Of a stretch of 64,000 nucleotides of DNA, positions 1-11,171 are shown piece after piece. Below the pieces are notes generated by a model, which had not been told where the DNA came from, did no database searches, and was given only the letters and a program-made list of their open reading frames with translations. Both the position numbers and the translations under genes were made by a program. Every line of letters starts with the position of its first letter. The stretch's first letter is position 1. Source of the stretch: Termitomyces sp. T153 (taxonomy: Eukaryota > Basidiomycota > Agaricomycetes > Agaricales > Lyophyllaceae); NCBI GenBank assembly GCA_018296165.2, contig JACKQL020000029.1, forward strand, positions 124,001 through 188,000, given 5' to 3'.

Positions 1-1001
1 CAGTGAATCTATGGCTCGTGATAGACGATCTGAGTCACCGAATACCTTTGAGATGTTTTCTGAACTGCTCAAGGCCGAAAAACACGCGTAGTCTCGGCTC
101 CGAAGACTTCTAGCGATGGAGGTAATCCAGATGTGGAAAGCGGAATTTCTGGGGAGGAAGTCGGAGGGTATTGTGTCAAAAAATTGTCTGAAAGTCCCTT
201 GTGACGGGTATGTGGCGACAAGGTGATGCAGTAGCGAGATTAGCACGGTATCGAGGCGACTGTTGTGCGGCGAAGGCGTCTTGAGATACAAGGCTGGTAC
301 TAAATGTGGTATGACGGCCGTAGTTTGTTTTGGGGATTCAAAGATTGTAGCAAGATATAACGATGTCTCGTACACTAGCAGAAGAAATTTGAAACGAATA
401 TGGGTCTGCTTGAGGTGATTGCGTACCTTCCAAAGCGAAGGCGTCAGTACGCCGTGACGAATATATGCCTTCCCTGAGTTTCCCTGTACACGAATCAGTT
501 ATGTATGGGTGTCACTGTCGTGAATTGATGTCTCACGAAATAAGATAAGAACATTTTCTTGCGCGTTTACACGAGCTGTCGTCTCTTTGTCTGTTTCTGT
601 AGATCGCTGTGGATACCTTCTCAAGACATTGTCGACCTGGTGCACGATAAACCTGTCAATTCGAGACCCAGCAAATCATCAAGCACGCATCCTACCTTGC
701 CCCGTAAAAAACCTCTATACTCTTCCTGCACCTTGAAATTTTTCAATCTGGGATCCTATGGTCTACCACAAGGGAGATGCCAGCTGACTAAAGGAAAGAA
801 CTCACGTATCTCCATCCTTTCCCAAACCACTGCTCCTACTGATAGACGCGATATGCTCCATCTGTCTTCTCGGGACAGAGATTTGAGGACTTTCAGAAAA
901 TCCCCTACCTCTTGCCTCATACATAGGCTTGGATGCTTGATTTCGTGACATGGTGAAACCAAAGTGTGTACGGAAAACCGGCCCGCCTCTTTGTTTAGCA
1001 T
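1..1001 (-). CDS. Unrecognised intron-rich gene, 3' end beyond the window
   Basis: Four consecutive coding exons can be read on the minus strand: 835-806, 755-696, 652-617 and 483-1. Each is bounded by GT and AG, and they join in phase without stops. The last exon is open to the window edge, so the C-terminus is missing. A further upstream exon ending at 909 (donor GTAGGG) fits phase 0 and would place a start near 1001, but that N-terminus is uncertain. The joined protein contains segments such as FGKGWRYDPRLKNFK and YIRHGVLTPSLWK, and looks soluble and basic at first. I do not recognise the family. It is head to head with the DUF3605 gene, leaving under 100 bp for a shared promoter. The many in-phase exons make it very likely to be a real gene, but its function is unknown. 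Confidence 0.6.
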
Positions 1002-1093
1002 TCATCATAACTTTACTCATGTGTATGGTAGCATTGAAAGGATGAAACTGCCATTTCTCCTTGATTGCCTCGGAAAGCTGACACGAACGCAAG

Positions 1094-2159
1094 ATGACCA
1101 TCTCCGAATTCGTTACAGTGGTTGTCCCGAACGACGTTCCACTCCGGGCGGGACCACCGACAAGGGAGGAACTTCTGGTCTATTACCCTGCAAAGTTTAC
1201 TTGGACGCAGCTTAAGAGTTTCGTGAACTCTGGGTACTCATAGTTTGCCTCATAATTGTTTTTTCACTTCTTGACGCTACCTTTTCAGTGACCTTGGGCT
1301 TCTGAAGCGGGACAAGAAGCTTCAGGCAAGGTACGATGAGTGGGCCATAGGTATCAAGGCAGAGTATGGTTCTATCAGTGCGTCTGACGTCTGAAACGTT
1401 CCCAGCATCATGAACTGACTGGACCATCGCGCGCGCTAATACATAGTCAATTATCTTACAAATTATAGACTACAATGGGGAAAACGCGATACTTTGTCAC
1501 TGCTAACTTCAGCCGTCGACGAGCCCGTTCTACCACTTTCGAATGGCAACATCAGGAACGTACTTCCATCACTCTCCGATGATGCGCCCAAGTATTTCAC
1601 TCGCAGTGCTCCCCGTAAATACTTGAGTATCATCCAGAATGATTGGCCCTATTCCGGTGTGCCCCCTCTCCGCTTTCAAGCCGGTTCAGTGATGAGATAG
1701 GAAAGTAGTTCCACCTGAAATAGAACATACCCTAATCTGGACTTGCCTGCCGATCTACCATGAGGATCTTGTGGCGAAAAGTATATCAGCACGTGTAGAG
1801 CAGGATGGACTCTGGGGATTCACGGGTTCTACCTCTCCACCACCCTCTCCATCTACGCTCCCTTCATGCCTGCCTGCCCTTTCTGACTGGGGTATAACAA
1901 TAGACAAACTCATTAGATCGATACCGCCGACTGAAGAAGAAGCAGAATTGCTTCGTCGTGCGGGGGAGGAGATTCAAGAGTTCATTAGAAATCGCTGGGA
2001 CGAGTCGAAGTGGGAAACTGCTTGGTTCGTAAATCCATCGGTGAGATATTTGTTCGTTATCTTTCCGTCATGCTTTAACAAGTATGAATGGGTGAGTAGA
2101 GATTACAGAGTGTCCCAGATCTTGCTCATATCCACGTTTTTGCACGCCAAAAGCTTTGA
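1094..2159 (+). CDS. DUF3605 family protein
   Basis: Five exons, 1094-1233, 1289-1377, 1447-1656, 1709-2040 and 2109-2159, give 273 residues with every junction in phase. The product has the hallmarks of the DUF3605 family (the group that includes the GlcNAc-induced GIG1 protein of Candida): a YPAKFTW motif near the N-terminus, RLQWG, NDWPYSVPPEIEHTLIW in the middle, GLWGFTG, WFVNP, and the closing VPDLAHIHVFAR. Biochemical activity in this family is not established, so no reaction is proposed. The protein is soluble with no signal peptide. Length and motif order look complete. The ATG at 1094 is the first in frame and gives a plausible N-terminus. The gene sits immediately left of the transposon block and is transcribed away from its minus-strand neighbour. 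I am confident of the family and of the exon model. Confidence 0.85.
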
Positions 2160-2328
2160 GATCATAGATGTGACGTTAATAGTTACTTCTTCAAAAACAA
2201 TCCGAATGCGTGCGAAGATGCTTTGCATAAGACTTGGGATAATACTAGGAGATTTGATGGTAGCACTTATATGTATATTTTTTGTAGACTATCCAGGTAC
2301 ACCATTGAAATGTTTTGTTGTTTTGGTT

Positions 2329-2366
2329 GGCCGACTAGCTCAGTTGGTTAGAGCGTCGTGCTAATA
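2329..2366 (+). pseudogene. tRNA-Ile (AAT), 5' half only
   Basis: The acceptor 5' strand GGCCGAC, a D arm with AGTTGGTTAGA and an anticodon arm reaching CTAAT match the first half of a fungal tRNA-Ile(AAT). After the anticodon the sequence diverges. Neither the 3' half of the anticodon stem, nor the T arm, nor the complementary acceptor strand GTCGGCC is found downstream within intron distance. I read it as a tRNA gene truncated at the edge of the transposon block. A long unusual intron is less likely. Confidence 0.7.
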
Positions 2367-3225
2367 TTCTTAATCCTGTAGCGGCGACAAAGCGCCGGTC
2401 CCCGACTCAGCCTGCAGAAATTAAGCAGACTCGGAATATAAAGATTGAGGCAGTATTTATGAAATTACACTTCCTTGGTGTCGCGTTTGCACCAGGCAAA
2501 GATAATTTTATCTGCAACTAGGTACTCCAGACGCAGGCTACTTTTTTTGTAAGTAAAATAAGTAAATCAATATGATTTTCATTCAAATCAGGTCTCCAAT
2601 TTCAGTATCTTCTTCATTACTGTCACTTTTTCTATCTTCCGAACAAGCTGCAGCTGCACCATCACAGTCATATTTTACACAGAGAGGCTCAGAGCATGTG
2701 GGGGGTCCCGAGGCCTCTGTGTGATCTGTGTCCGCAAGCAAAATGATGTCCTGTGCATTGAATGAAAACGTGGTTGCCTGAGTGGTTTCTGACTTGTATG
2801 CGGATAATGTGAATGTGACGGCGACAGTGGATAAGTCAGCTAGAGGCTCTTTGTTACTGTTGATGCTTAGGAAGCTCTGGTATCGTCCCTTTTGTCCTGT
2901 CGCTTCTCATGCAATCGTGGAGTACGGAAGACAACACGTAGTGTATTATGTTATACTATGCCTATACACACGTGAGATATGGGTGAGAGAGCATGGTGAA
3001 CGCTGCTCGGGGTAGCGCAATCAATGAGCAGAGACCCATCACTGGTGCTCACTATGGATATTGACATAGTAAACAACAGTGTTGTGCTAGTTGTAGGCAG
3101 AATATCATGTTATTGTGTTGAACTAGTTGTTGGTAGAATGTTGTATTGTTGTGCTGGTTATAGATGGTTATAAGTAGCACATGACTTCCGTAGTCCTGGG
3201 ATATTGATGTAGAAAGGCAACAATG
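2367..3225. other. Gene-free transition into the transposon block
   Basis: No coding sequence is convincing here. Composition changes near 2450 from CpG-containing host DNA to CpG-poor, TG/CA-rich DNA. A roughly 40-bp direct duplication (GTGTTG...CTAGTTGT...GGCAGAAT) lies at about 3076-3180. Confidence 0.5.
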
Positions 3226-3423
3226 CTTGAAGTTGGGTGGGGGGGAGGCTGAGAAAGTTATGGTTATGCATGAAGTAGAGAATGAAAGGAGAATACTAGT
3301 GAATTGATATATGCAAGGTATGTGTGAAGGTGATGGTATTAGTTCAAGTTGTCTGAGGGCATGTGATCATTATGTGTGGTCCAAAACCCATTCTGCATTC
3401 CTTTGTGCCTCTTCCTGCAGACT
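3226..3423 (+). repeat. Dispersed repeat R, copy 1
   Basis: About 190 bp are near-identical to a segment at about 14265-14493. Shared blocks include GGTTATGCATGAAGTAGAG, GGAGAATACTAGTG and GATCATTATGTGTGGTCC. In copy 1 the Tc1/mariner element begins right at the end of the shared sequence. The repeat could be a terminal or leader region of a retroelement, but no partner structure proves this. Confidence 0.65.
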
Positions 3424-3425
3424 TA

Positions 3426-4225
3426 CAGTGGCTCAAAAAACTGTCCCAATGTTTTATACTTTTTGAAACATGACATTGGCATGAAGAATTGGAAGTATCT
3501 AAAATTTTGGTTGAATCATGTAAAATACTATGGCATTGCAGCTACAAATTGCATCTTAGCTTATGTAATTGAAATCAAAACTGATGGAGTAATGGCAATT
3601 TTAAAATATTCACTCATTGGGACAGTTTTTTGAGCATCTTCAACTTTGCAGATTTATCCCTATTTTAGTCAGAAATAAAGAGTAAGTTGCATGTGGGAAT
3701 ATCAACAGAGTCATGTGACTATGTTTGGGTATATTTGGGAGTGATTCAAGTTGGTTGAACCATATCTTGACCTTCAACCACCATCATGAAAGCTACTTCT
3801 CCTGCACAATGCTCTACTGTTGCTTCTCTCCTTGCTCAAGAGTATTCTCTGCATCAGATTGAGGCTAAAACTGGTCTAGGAAAGTCTACTATTGGAAGGA
3901 TCAGTAGAGAGTTGGAGGTAGACAAGGAAAACCATCCTGGAGGCCATCCAGCTAAGCTTACTCCATGTGATGAACAGGCTATTGTTTGACAAATCTCAAC
4001 TGGGAGACTTGATACAGCCGTTCAGGCCACCAATTTTATTAACAACATCATTTCCAATCCTGTCTCTCCTCAGACTGTCTGGAATGTGCTGAAGGAGGAG
4101 GGGTATTGGTCGCTACAAAGAAGAAAGTTTATGCTCAAAGCTAGACATAGGCAACTATGACTTAGATGGGCTTGCTTCCACACATACTGCTTTCCATCTG
4201 ACCCAATCCTGTTAATCTTTGTCTC
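3426..4225 (+). mobile_element. Tc1/mariner-type transposon remnant, 3' part lost
   Basis: The element begins CAGTGGCTCAAAAAACTG directly after a TA dinucleotide (3424-3425), as expected for Tc1/mariner. The same terminal motif occurs inverted at about 3614-3640 (CATTGGGACAGTTTTTTGAG), so the 5' end carries a double, inverted terminal structure. The transposase starts at 3786. The right end is missing because the Ty3 element begins at 4226. Confidence 0.75.
3786..4215 (+). pseudogene. Tc1-like transposase fragment, inverted internally
   Basis: The N-terminal helix-turn-helix region is readable from ATG 3786 (QIEAKTGLGKSTIGRI), followed after an in-frame TGA at 3987 by the Tc1 linker (VSPQTVWNVLKEEG and a KARHRQL stretch). 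From about 4165 the continuation lies on the minus strand. Read in reverse, 4226-4165 encodes ETKINRIGSDGKQYVWK, the region following the first catalytic aspartate. The catalytic core is therefore inverted relative to the DNA-binding domain and then cut off by an LTR. The gene is dead: two stops, one inversion and no second or third catalytic residue. Confidence 0.75.
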
Positions 4226-4594
4226 TGTCAGGGGACTTCCATTTCTGACCTCTGCAACATATTCCAGCACTTCCACAGCTTGTTTGATGTCTCTGGGGCT
4301 CATTCTAGAACCCCAGAGATCTCCAGAGAACTGCAGAGTTTTCCATATTACATCAGCAATCATTGTCCTAGAGTTAGGAGTAGCTCTGGCCTTCTGTATA
4401 GTAGTTCCCATGCCTCTGCTATCTGCTGATGCACCATGCCAAGCAGTGGGGATCCTTAGACTTGTTCTCTTTGGATTCCCCTCTGCTAGGTGATTAGTTA
4501 CTGATTGTATCATCATCTACTCTGCTAATATACTTTAGATTCCCCTCTGTTAGCTGCATGACTCCAATCTGCTGCTCCAGAGGTTGCCCTTACA
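4226..4594 (+). repeat. 5' LTR of Ty3 element 1
   Basis: 369 bp, TG...CA ends. It aligns along its whole length to 12234-12602 with scattered, mainly transition, differences. Confidence 0.88.
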
Positions 4595-4700
4595 GCAGAA
4601 TAAGTCTTCTAAAACTGGTCTGGAAGCCCTTCCTAGCCACAAGGAACCTCTAAGCCACTATTTGTTGCTTCCCCACCAGGATTAAGCACTGCAAAGTTCT

Positions 4701-5939
4701 ATGTCTCAGCTTGCCAACCCAGACACACCCTCAGAGGCCCTGACCCTGCAGGACAAAGCCTGGACTTGCCTGCTACACCTAGAAACCCAGGTGCAATTAA
4801 TGCAATCATCTCTCACCCATCACACTACTGAACTCTCTACCCTCCATCAAACCACAGATCTGATCTTCCAATCACTCCAGGTGCTGCTTGAATGACTAAC
4901 TCGTACCTCCACACCTCCCCTGGCTGCAGAACCAGCCCTGATCATGCCTGCACCTGCCTTCACAGCTCCAGTGACCCTATGGCCACAGATTCCATGCCCT
5001 GCACTACCAGATGCATATGACAGCACCCACTCCAGCAGGAAATGATTCTTGCAGTCTTGCCTCACCTACATTCACCTCAGTAGGGATGCCTTCAATTCCA
5101 ATGCATTGAAAATAGCCTGGGTACTGTCATACATGAAGACTGGACATGCCTCCACCTACACATTGCAAGTCTTCTATCGCCCCAGAAGTGTTGGAAGTTT
5201 TCCAGACTGGGCTGCCTTTGAGAAGGACTTCCATGTGGAGTTTTTCCTATTAGACTCCACCAAGACTGTGGCCTTGGCACTACATGATAGGGAGCAATAC
5301 AGGCAAGGGAAGCATATGCTGAATGAATACATTGACTCATTTTGGGCTCTGGTTGAGCAGGCTGCTTACTCTGATGGCCTTCAATTATGCCTCACCTTCT
5401 AGGATGGCCTGCACCCTGCACTAGTGGAATGCATTGACAATCTTGCAGAGGGTTGCCCAGACAATAAAAAGATTGCATCATGGTATGAGGTGGCCTAGGA
5501 CTAGTGGCAACTCATGGAGATCTGGAGGGAGCTCTGCCACCCACATTCTATGCTGTGCCCAGCTCAAGTCACCAGCTTCTGCCACTCTGTACCTGCTTAC
5601 CCAATGCTGGCCCTTACTCCAGCCATCCCTGCAGTATGCCCCCTACCACTGGGGATCCCTATGGACATGGATGCTGCTAGACAGCTCCATGCTGCCCTGC
5701 TGCTATGCCAGAGATGCTAGAAGCCTGGGCACTTTGCATGGCACTGCCCCTTGGGCCTGGAGGTGCATTACCTTTTTACAGTGGAGCAGGAGGAACTCCT
5801 CCTGCAGCTGCTGGCCACAAAGGATGCCACTGGAGCTCTGCCACTTAATAAGCCTACATTAGAGTTGACCCCAGAGGAGATCAGCATGTGTGCATCACTC
5901 CGGGAGCTGGAGGAGGATTTTGAGTTGAGCAATGGATGA
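4701..5939 (+). pseudogene. gag of Ty3 element 1
   Basis: The start near 4701 gives a leader with heptad-like spacing. The capsid region lies at 5049-5402 (residues FPDWAAFEKDF and REQYRQGKHMLNEYID are typical of fungal Ty3 Gag). A CCHC knuckle is visible near 5703-5745 (CQRC, a stop, then KPGHFAWHC). Several TAG and TGA codons interrupt the frame. The part after the knuckle continues to 5939 in a second frame. Confidence 0.75.
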
Positions 5940-6241
5940 GGTGTATGCCTCCATTGCTGAGTGCTAACAGGTTCTTGTGTCTGTCAATAGAAAATGAAAC
6001 TGCCTTTTCTGATTCCTTTCATTTTGAGACAGAAGAACCTCAGCATCCCCCTCCAGATGTACAAATACTAACTCTGGAGCCCCTGCTAAACTCCTCAACA
6101 CCTCCAAGGGTCCACCAGCATGGCCCTGCCTGAGTGCATTGAATGCCCTGACAGTATGTGATGGCTTCCACCCTGTCCACCAACTCCCTATGCCTCAATG
6201 TGGAGATCAAGACAATGGACACCTAGCAAACCTGCAGAGTC

Positions 6242-6724
6242 ATGGCTCTTTTGGATAGCAGAGCAACGGAACTGTTCCTAGACTCAGAGTTTGTTAAACA
6301 CCATGGCCTAACCACACAGCCCCTCTCCAAGCCCATTCTAGCCTACAACATTGATGGAACACCTAATAAAGCAAGCACCATCAACTCTGTGGTTGATCTG
6401 GCCCTCCACTATCAGAACCACATGGAGTGCACTGTGTTCACTGTCGCCAGCCTGGGTAGGCAGGACATGATCCTTGGTTTCACATGGCTCTGCAAGCACA
6501 ACTCCAAGGTCAATTGGACCAAAAGAGAGGTAACTATGAGCAGGTGCCCTTAGAAGTGCTCTGCCTGTGCTATAGAGGACAGAGCAGAGTGCCAAGCTCA
6601 AGTTTGAGAACATGCAGCCATCTGTGCATGTTGCACTGGCCCTCTCCCCTTTTCAGATCTAGACCTCTTAGATCTCCTGCCTCTGGCATTCCCTCATAGA
6701 GAGGCTCTCTATGAGGATGATCAG
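6242..6724 (+). pseudogene. Retropepsin region of Ty3 element 1
   Basis: The segment LLDSRATELFLD carries the aspartic protease motif with the usual DSGAT glycine changed to arginine, so the active site is damaged. The later DMILGFTWL matches the conserved C-terminal ILGxxWL motif. The linker towards reverse transcriptase is cut at 6724 by a solo LTR and resumes at 7882. Confidence 0.75.
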
Positions 6725-7877
6725 TGATGAGCCCCAGTTATCACTGAGCACCATTTTTGGCATTTTTTTGGCATTGCGAACTTAGCGGCAGCTGACCACT
6801 TTGTATTTGACACAAGTCACAACACTCAGCACATGGGACCGAGCCCAAGGGTTGGACCAAAGCACGAGAACCTAACGACTACAAGACTTATCAAGCACAA
6901 GAAATATCACACAGAGTCTGGAGCTTGGGCCTAGATCATCAAGGCCTAGACCCCCTAGCAATGATTATTAGCAACCCTAGCGATCCTGGCAACAAAACGG
7001 CGTTCTCCTACCATATATGGACAAATTATCAGACGTGTACCTTTTTACTATCATTTCGTTTGCCGAGCTTACCAACCTACTTGAATGGCATTTACGCTTC
7101 AGGTGTTGACATCAGACTCGTTTCTTGTTTTGGTTTTTATTAGCAATTAAGCGTCGCCAAGACTTTGCCTAGGATTTTTCACTTAGTTACCGACTGACAC
7201 CTTGTATGCACCATAAGCACAGTGACAGACGCCATCGCTAGTAGTACTTATTTGTTTACTTTCACATACTATACTTTGAAATGTATAAATACTGACTGTA
7301 CATAGACACTAGGGACACAGAGGAGAATGGAACAGAGAACCCTCTTCAGAGTCAACAAGCTGCTCTCTCTCTAAGCCTACCAGCTTGAGATTTCACTTTG
7401 CCTGCCTTTCCCTTATTTCGTCTTTGACTCTGGCTTAGCAACGAGCCTCCTTGACTTTGACTTAGTGGGGTACCAACTACGGGTGCCTATTTGCATTAAT
7501 TTGACTTAGCAATGCTAGCAACTCCAGCTAGTGACTAGTTCACGTTTGTCCCTTGGTTTCAATCCTTCCCTTACCATCTTCTCTCTCCATACTCTCCTCA
7601 CCACCATTACAACGACTTCAGCTGGCGATAGCAACTTCTTTCTACTTCACCCCACAACTCAACTGTTGCTCTAGTTCTCTGGGACGATTACTGATTCACC
7701 CTCAACTGTTTCTAGGCTTCAAATCTATCTTTTCTCAGTCTCATCTCGTCTCCGTCTCATCTCAACTGTACATATTTCCTTATTAACTTCCTACTGCCAG
7801 CTACCCTATCTAGTGACTAGTGTTAGGTCCTCTCTTTAGGTTTCCTGCACGGCACTAGGTGGCATAGGAGCACATCA
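6725..7877 (+). repeat. Solo LTR A (1153 bp) with 4-bp target duplication
   Basis: It starts TGATGAGCCCC and ends GAGCACATCA. It is flanked by TCAG (6721-6724) and TTAG (7878-7881), a 4-bp duplication with one C-to-T difference. A TATAAAT box lies at 7284-7290. The sequence is the reverse complement of solo LTR B (10072-11167). It keeps more CpG than the element it interrupts, which suggests later insertion. No internal retroelement sequence adjoins it, so it is a solo LTR. Confidence 0.85.
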
Positions 7878-7881
7878 TTAG

Positions 7882-9490
7882 AGTGGTGGTGGAGCCCTGA
7901 AGAAGGAGCGCAGAATGGAGTTTGGTGGCATACACAAGCCAGAGTTTCCAGACAAAGCAGTACAAGTGGGAGATTAGATTTACACTACTACTATACACCC
8001 ACTGCCCTTCATTGTGGAGATCCAGGCTAGCCAGACCATGTCCCAGCAGCTGGCCCAGGCATTTGCTGCCAATACTATGCCCCGAGAGTTCCAGAACATG
8101 GTACCTCCATAAATCTGAGGATGTGTTCTCCAAAGCCTCATTTGACTTGCTTCTAGAGTGCAAGAGGTGAGACCATGCCATTGAACTACTGCCAGATTCC
8201 ACACCCTCCAGCTGTAAGATCTACCTGCTTGTGCCCAGAGAGCCAGAGCTCAATGCATTCCTGCAAAAAAACCTGAACTCCAGTTGTATCTGCCCTTCCA
8301 AGTCTCTGATGGCCTCTCTGGTCTCTTTATCAAGAAGAAGGATGGCTTGCTCTGACTGGTCTAGAACTACCAGGTTCTTAATGCCATAACAGTGAAGAAC
8401 CGTTACTCCCTCCCCCTCATCTCTGAGCTCATCAACAACCTCTGGAGTGCACAATACTTTACTAAACTGGATGTCTGGTGGAGTTATAACAATGTGTGCA
8501 TCCAGGAAGGAGATGAGTGGAAGGCTGCCTTCTGGACCAACCAGGGATTGTTCAAGCCACTCATTATGTTCTTTGGACTCACTAATAGCCCTGTCACCTT
8601 TTAGACAATGATGAACAACATCTTCCAGGACCTCATAGCAGAGAGCATAGTGTATGTATACCTTGATGACATCCTCATCTATACCAAAACACTAGAGGAA
8701 CACTGTTGGATCACTTGCTTCATCCTAGAATGCCTTCACCAGCACCAGCTCTACCTCAAGCCAGAGAAGTGCAAGTTTAAACAGATCCAGATCAAATACC
8801 TTGGCCTGATCATCTTGCACAGAGCCATGGAGATGGACCCAGTGAAGGTAGCAGGTGTAGCAGAGTGGCCGGAGCCCAAAAACAAGAAGGAGGTGCAGGT
8901 GTTCCTTGGTTTCACAAACTTCTATCAGAGATTCATCCAGGACTTCTTGCACTATGCCCATCCACTATTTGACCTCACTGGAAAGGATGTTACATGGAGT
9001 TGGGGACCTCTGGAGCAGATGGCCTTCAACACTCTCAAGTGTGCCATGACCTTCAGACCTGTCCTCCTCTTCCCAGATGACAACTCTCCCTTCCAGATAA
9101 AAGCCAACAGCTCTGACTTTGCCACTGGGGCTGTGCTCTTGCAGCAATTTCTGGAGGATGGGAAGTGGCATCCAGGGCCTTTTACTCCAAGAGCCTGAAT
9201 GCGGTGGAGTGGAACTATGAGATCCATGACAAGGAGATGCTGGCCATCATCTAGTTGTTTGAGGAGTGGTGGCACTTCCTGGAAGGTGCGCAGCACAAGT
9301 TTGAGGTCTGAACAGATCACAAGAACCTCAAATACTTCCAGACAGCCAAGAAGCTCAATTGCCAACAGGCCTGGTGGTCCCTTTACCTTGCCAACTTTGA
9401 CTTCTCTCTGCACCATAAGCCTGGCCAGAGCATGGGGAAACCAGATGCTCTGTCCCAGAGAGCAGACCATAGCATGGGGGAGGAGGATAA
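7882..9490 (+). pseudogene. Reverse transcriptase and RNase H of Ty3 element 1
   Basis: The pol frame contains FTKLDVWWSYNN, FFGLTNSPVTF and the catalytic YLDDILIYT box (about 8660-8690), followed by FLGFTNFYQRFI. RNase H follows from about 9110 (SSDFATGAVL) in a shifted frame, with DHKNLKYFQ and the HHKPG motif. At least six stops and one frameshift near 9195 separate the pieces, so no functional enzyme can be made. Confidence 0.85.
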
Positions 9491-9749
9491 CAGCAACATT
9501 GTGCTCCTCTGCTCTGAACTGTTCACAATCTGAGCCATGGAGGGTCTAGCCATTGCAAAAGCAGAAGTGGACATTCTCTGGGACATATGGTGGGGCAATT
9601 GGGATGGTGAGCAGGAGGAACTTGTGGTGCAAGCAGCTCAGATGCTGAAGTCAGGGCATACCGCTAGTGCGAAGGCAGTTTGCACAGATGAATGGGCCCT
9701 CCAAGATGGAATCCTGACCTTCTGAAACTGTATCTATGTCCCCAACATT

Positions 9750-10071
9750 CCAGAGCTCCGTTGAAGGATTGTAGAGCAACACCATAACTTCTGCATTGCA
9801 GGGCACCCCAGACAGTGGAAGACACTGGAGCTAGTATTGTGGGACTACTGGTGGCCCCAGATGTCCCAGTATATTGGATCCTACACTAGTACATGTGATC
9901 TCTGCCTCTGGACCAAGCCCTAATGCCAACTCCCCTATAGACAGTTACACCCACTGCCCATGCCCACAGAACAATGGAGTGTGGCTTTTGTGGACTTCAT
10001 TATAGAGCTCCCCAATGCCCATGGTTACAATGCAATCATGGTGGTGGTCAACCTATATAGCAAGCAAGCAC
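9750..10071 (+). pseudogene. Integrase of element 1, zinc-binding part and start of core
   Basis: The HHCC domain is readable (EQHHNFCIAGHP, then CDLCLWTKP). The core begins with FVDFIIELPNAHGY and stops at LYSKQA, where solo LTR B is inserted. The same codon continues at 11172. Confidence 0.75.
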
Positions 10072-11167
10072 TGATGTGCTCCTATGCTGCCTAGTGCAGT
10101 GCAAGAAACCTAAAAAGAGAACCCTGGCACTAGTCACTAGATAGGGTAGCTGGTAGTAGGAAGTTAATAGTAGAGGCAAGTCAGTAACCATCCCAGAGAA
10201 CAAGAGCAAGAGCTGTGTTATAAGGTGAAGTTGAGAGGAGTCACTATTGCTAGCTTAAGTCGCTAGTAACTAAAAGGAGAATGAGTGAAGGCAGGAGGCA
10301 TTGCTAAGACAAAGCAAACTCTTAACAGTGGTAGGAGAGTGAGGGAATAGAATAGAAAGGGGAAAACAGTGATAGAGAGATGGACTTGGGGGACGAATGT
10401 AAACTAGTTGCTAGCCACAGTCACTAATGTTGCTAAGTCAAGGTAACACAAAGGGCACTCGCAGTTGGTACTGCACTAGGTCAAGGTTGAAGTTGGTAAG
10501 ACTTGTTAATAAGTTGAAGTCAATGGTGAGTGAAGAAATAGAGTGAAGGTAGAGGCAAAGTGAACTCTCAAGCTGGTAGGCTTAGAGATAGATGGGTTTG
10601 ATTTGAGGAGGATTTATTTGATGGTCAAGTGTCTATGTATAGGCAGTATTTATACAATTCAAAAGTATAGTATGGGAAAGTAAGCAAATAGTTGCCACTA
10701 GCAACAGCATCTGTCAATGTGTTTATGGTTCATACAAGATATCAGTCTGTAACTAAGTGAAAAACTATAAGCAAAGTCTCTGAAGTGTAGATGCCGTTCA
10801 AGTATGTTGGTTAGCTTGACAAAGGGAATGATAGTAAAAAAAAAGGTACGTGTCTGGCAATATGTCCATATATGGTAAGAGAAAGCCTTTTTTTTTGTCA
10901 CCAAAGAGTCACTAGAGTCGCTAATAATTGTTGCTAGAAAAGGTCTCAGCCTTACTGTCCTAGACCCAAAGTCCAGGCTCCCTGTGATATTCCTCATGAT
11001 CAATAAGTCTCATGGTCACTAAGATCCTGTGTGAGGGCTATGTCAATCCCAACTCTGGACTGGGCCCCATGTGCTGAGTGTCATAACTTGTGCCAAATTT
11101 AAACTAGTCAGCTGCTGCTAAGTCCGAAATGCCAAAAATGGTGCTCAGCAACAACTGGGTCCTATCA
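10072..11167 (-). repeat. Solo LTR B (1096 bp), opposite orientation to A
   Basis: The ends are TGATGTGCTCC and GGTCCTATCA. An exact 4-bp duplication GCAC flanks it (10068-10071 and 11168-11171). Removing the insert and one GCAC restores the integrase reading frame from YSKQA into HLIPTHT, which proves the insertion point. It is the same family as A, inverted, and retains fewer CpG sites. Confidence 0.9.
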
Positions 11168-11171
11168 GCAC

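Noticed and set aside
802..1101. A 99-codon minus-strand frame starting opposite the DUF3605 ATG.
   Set aside because: Only the alternative frame ending at the donor at 909 joins in phase with the clear downstream exons. The longer frame overlaps the plus-strand start codon and leads to stops.
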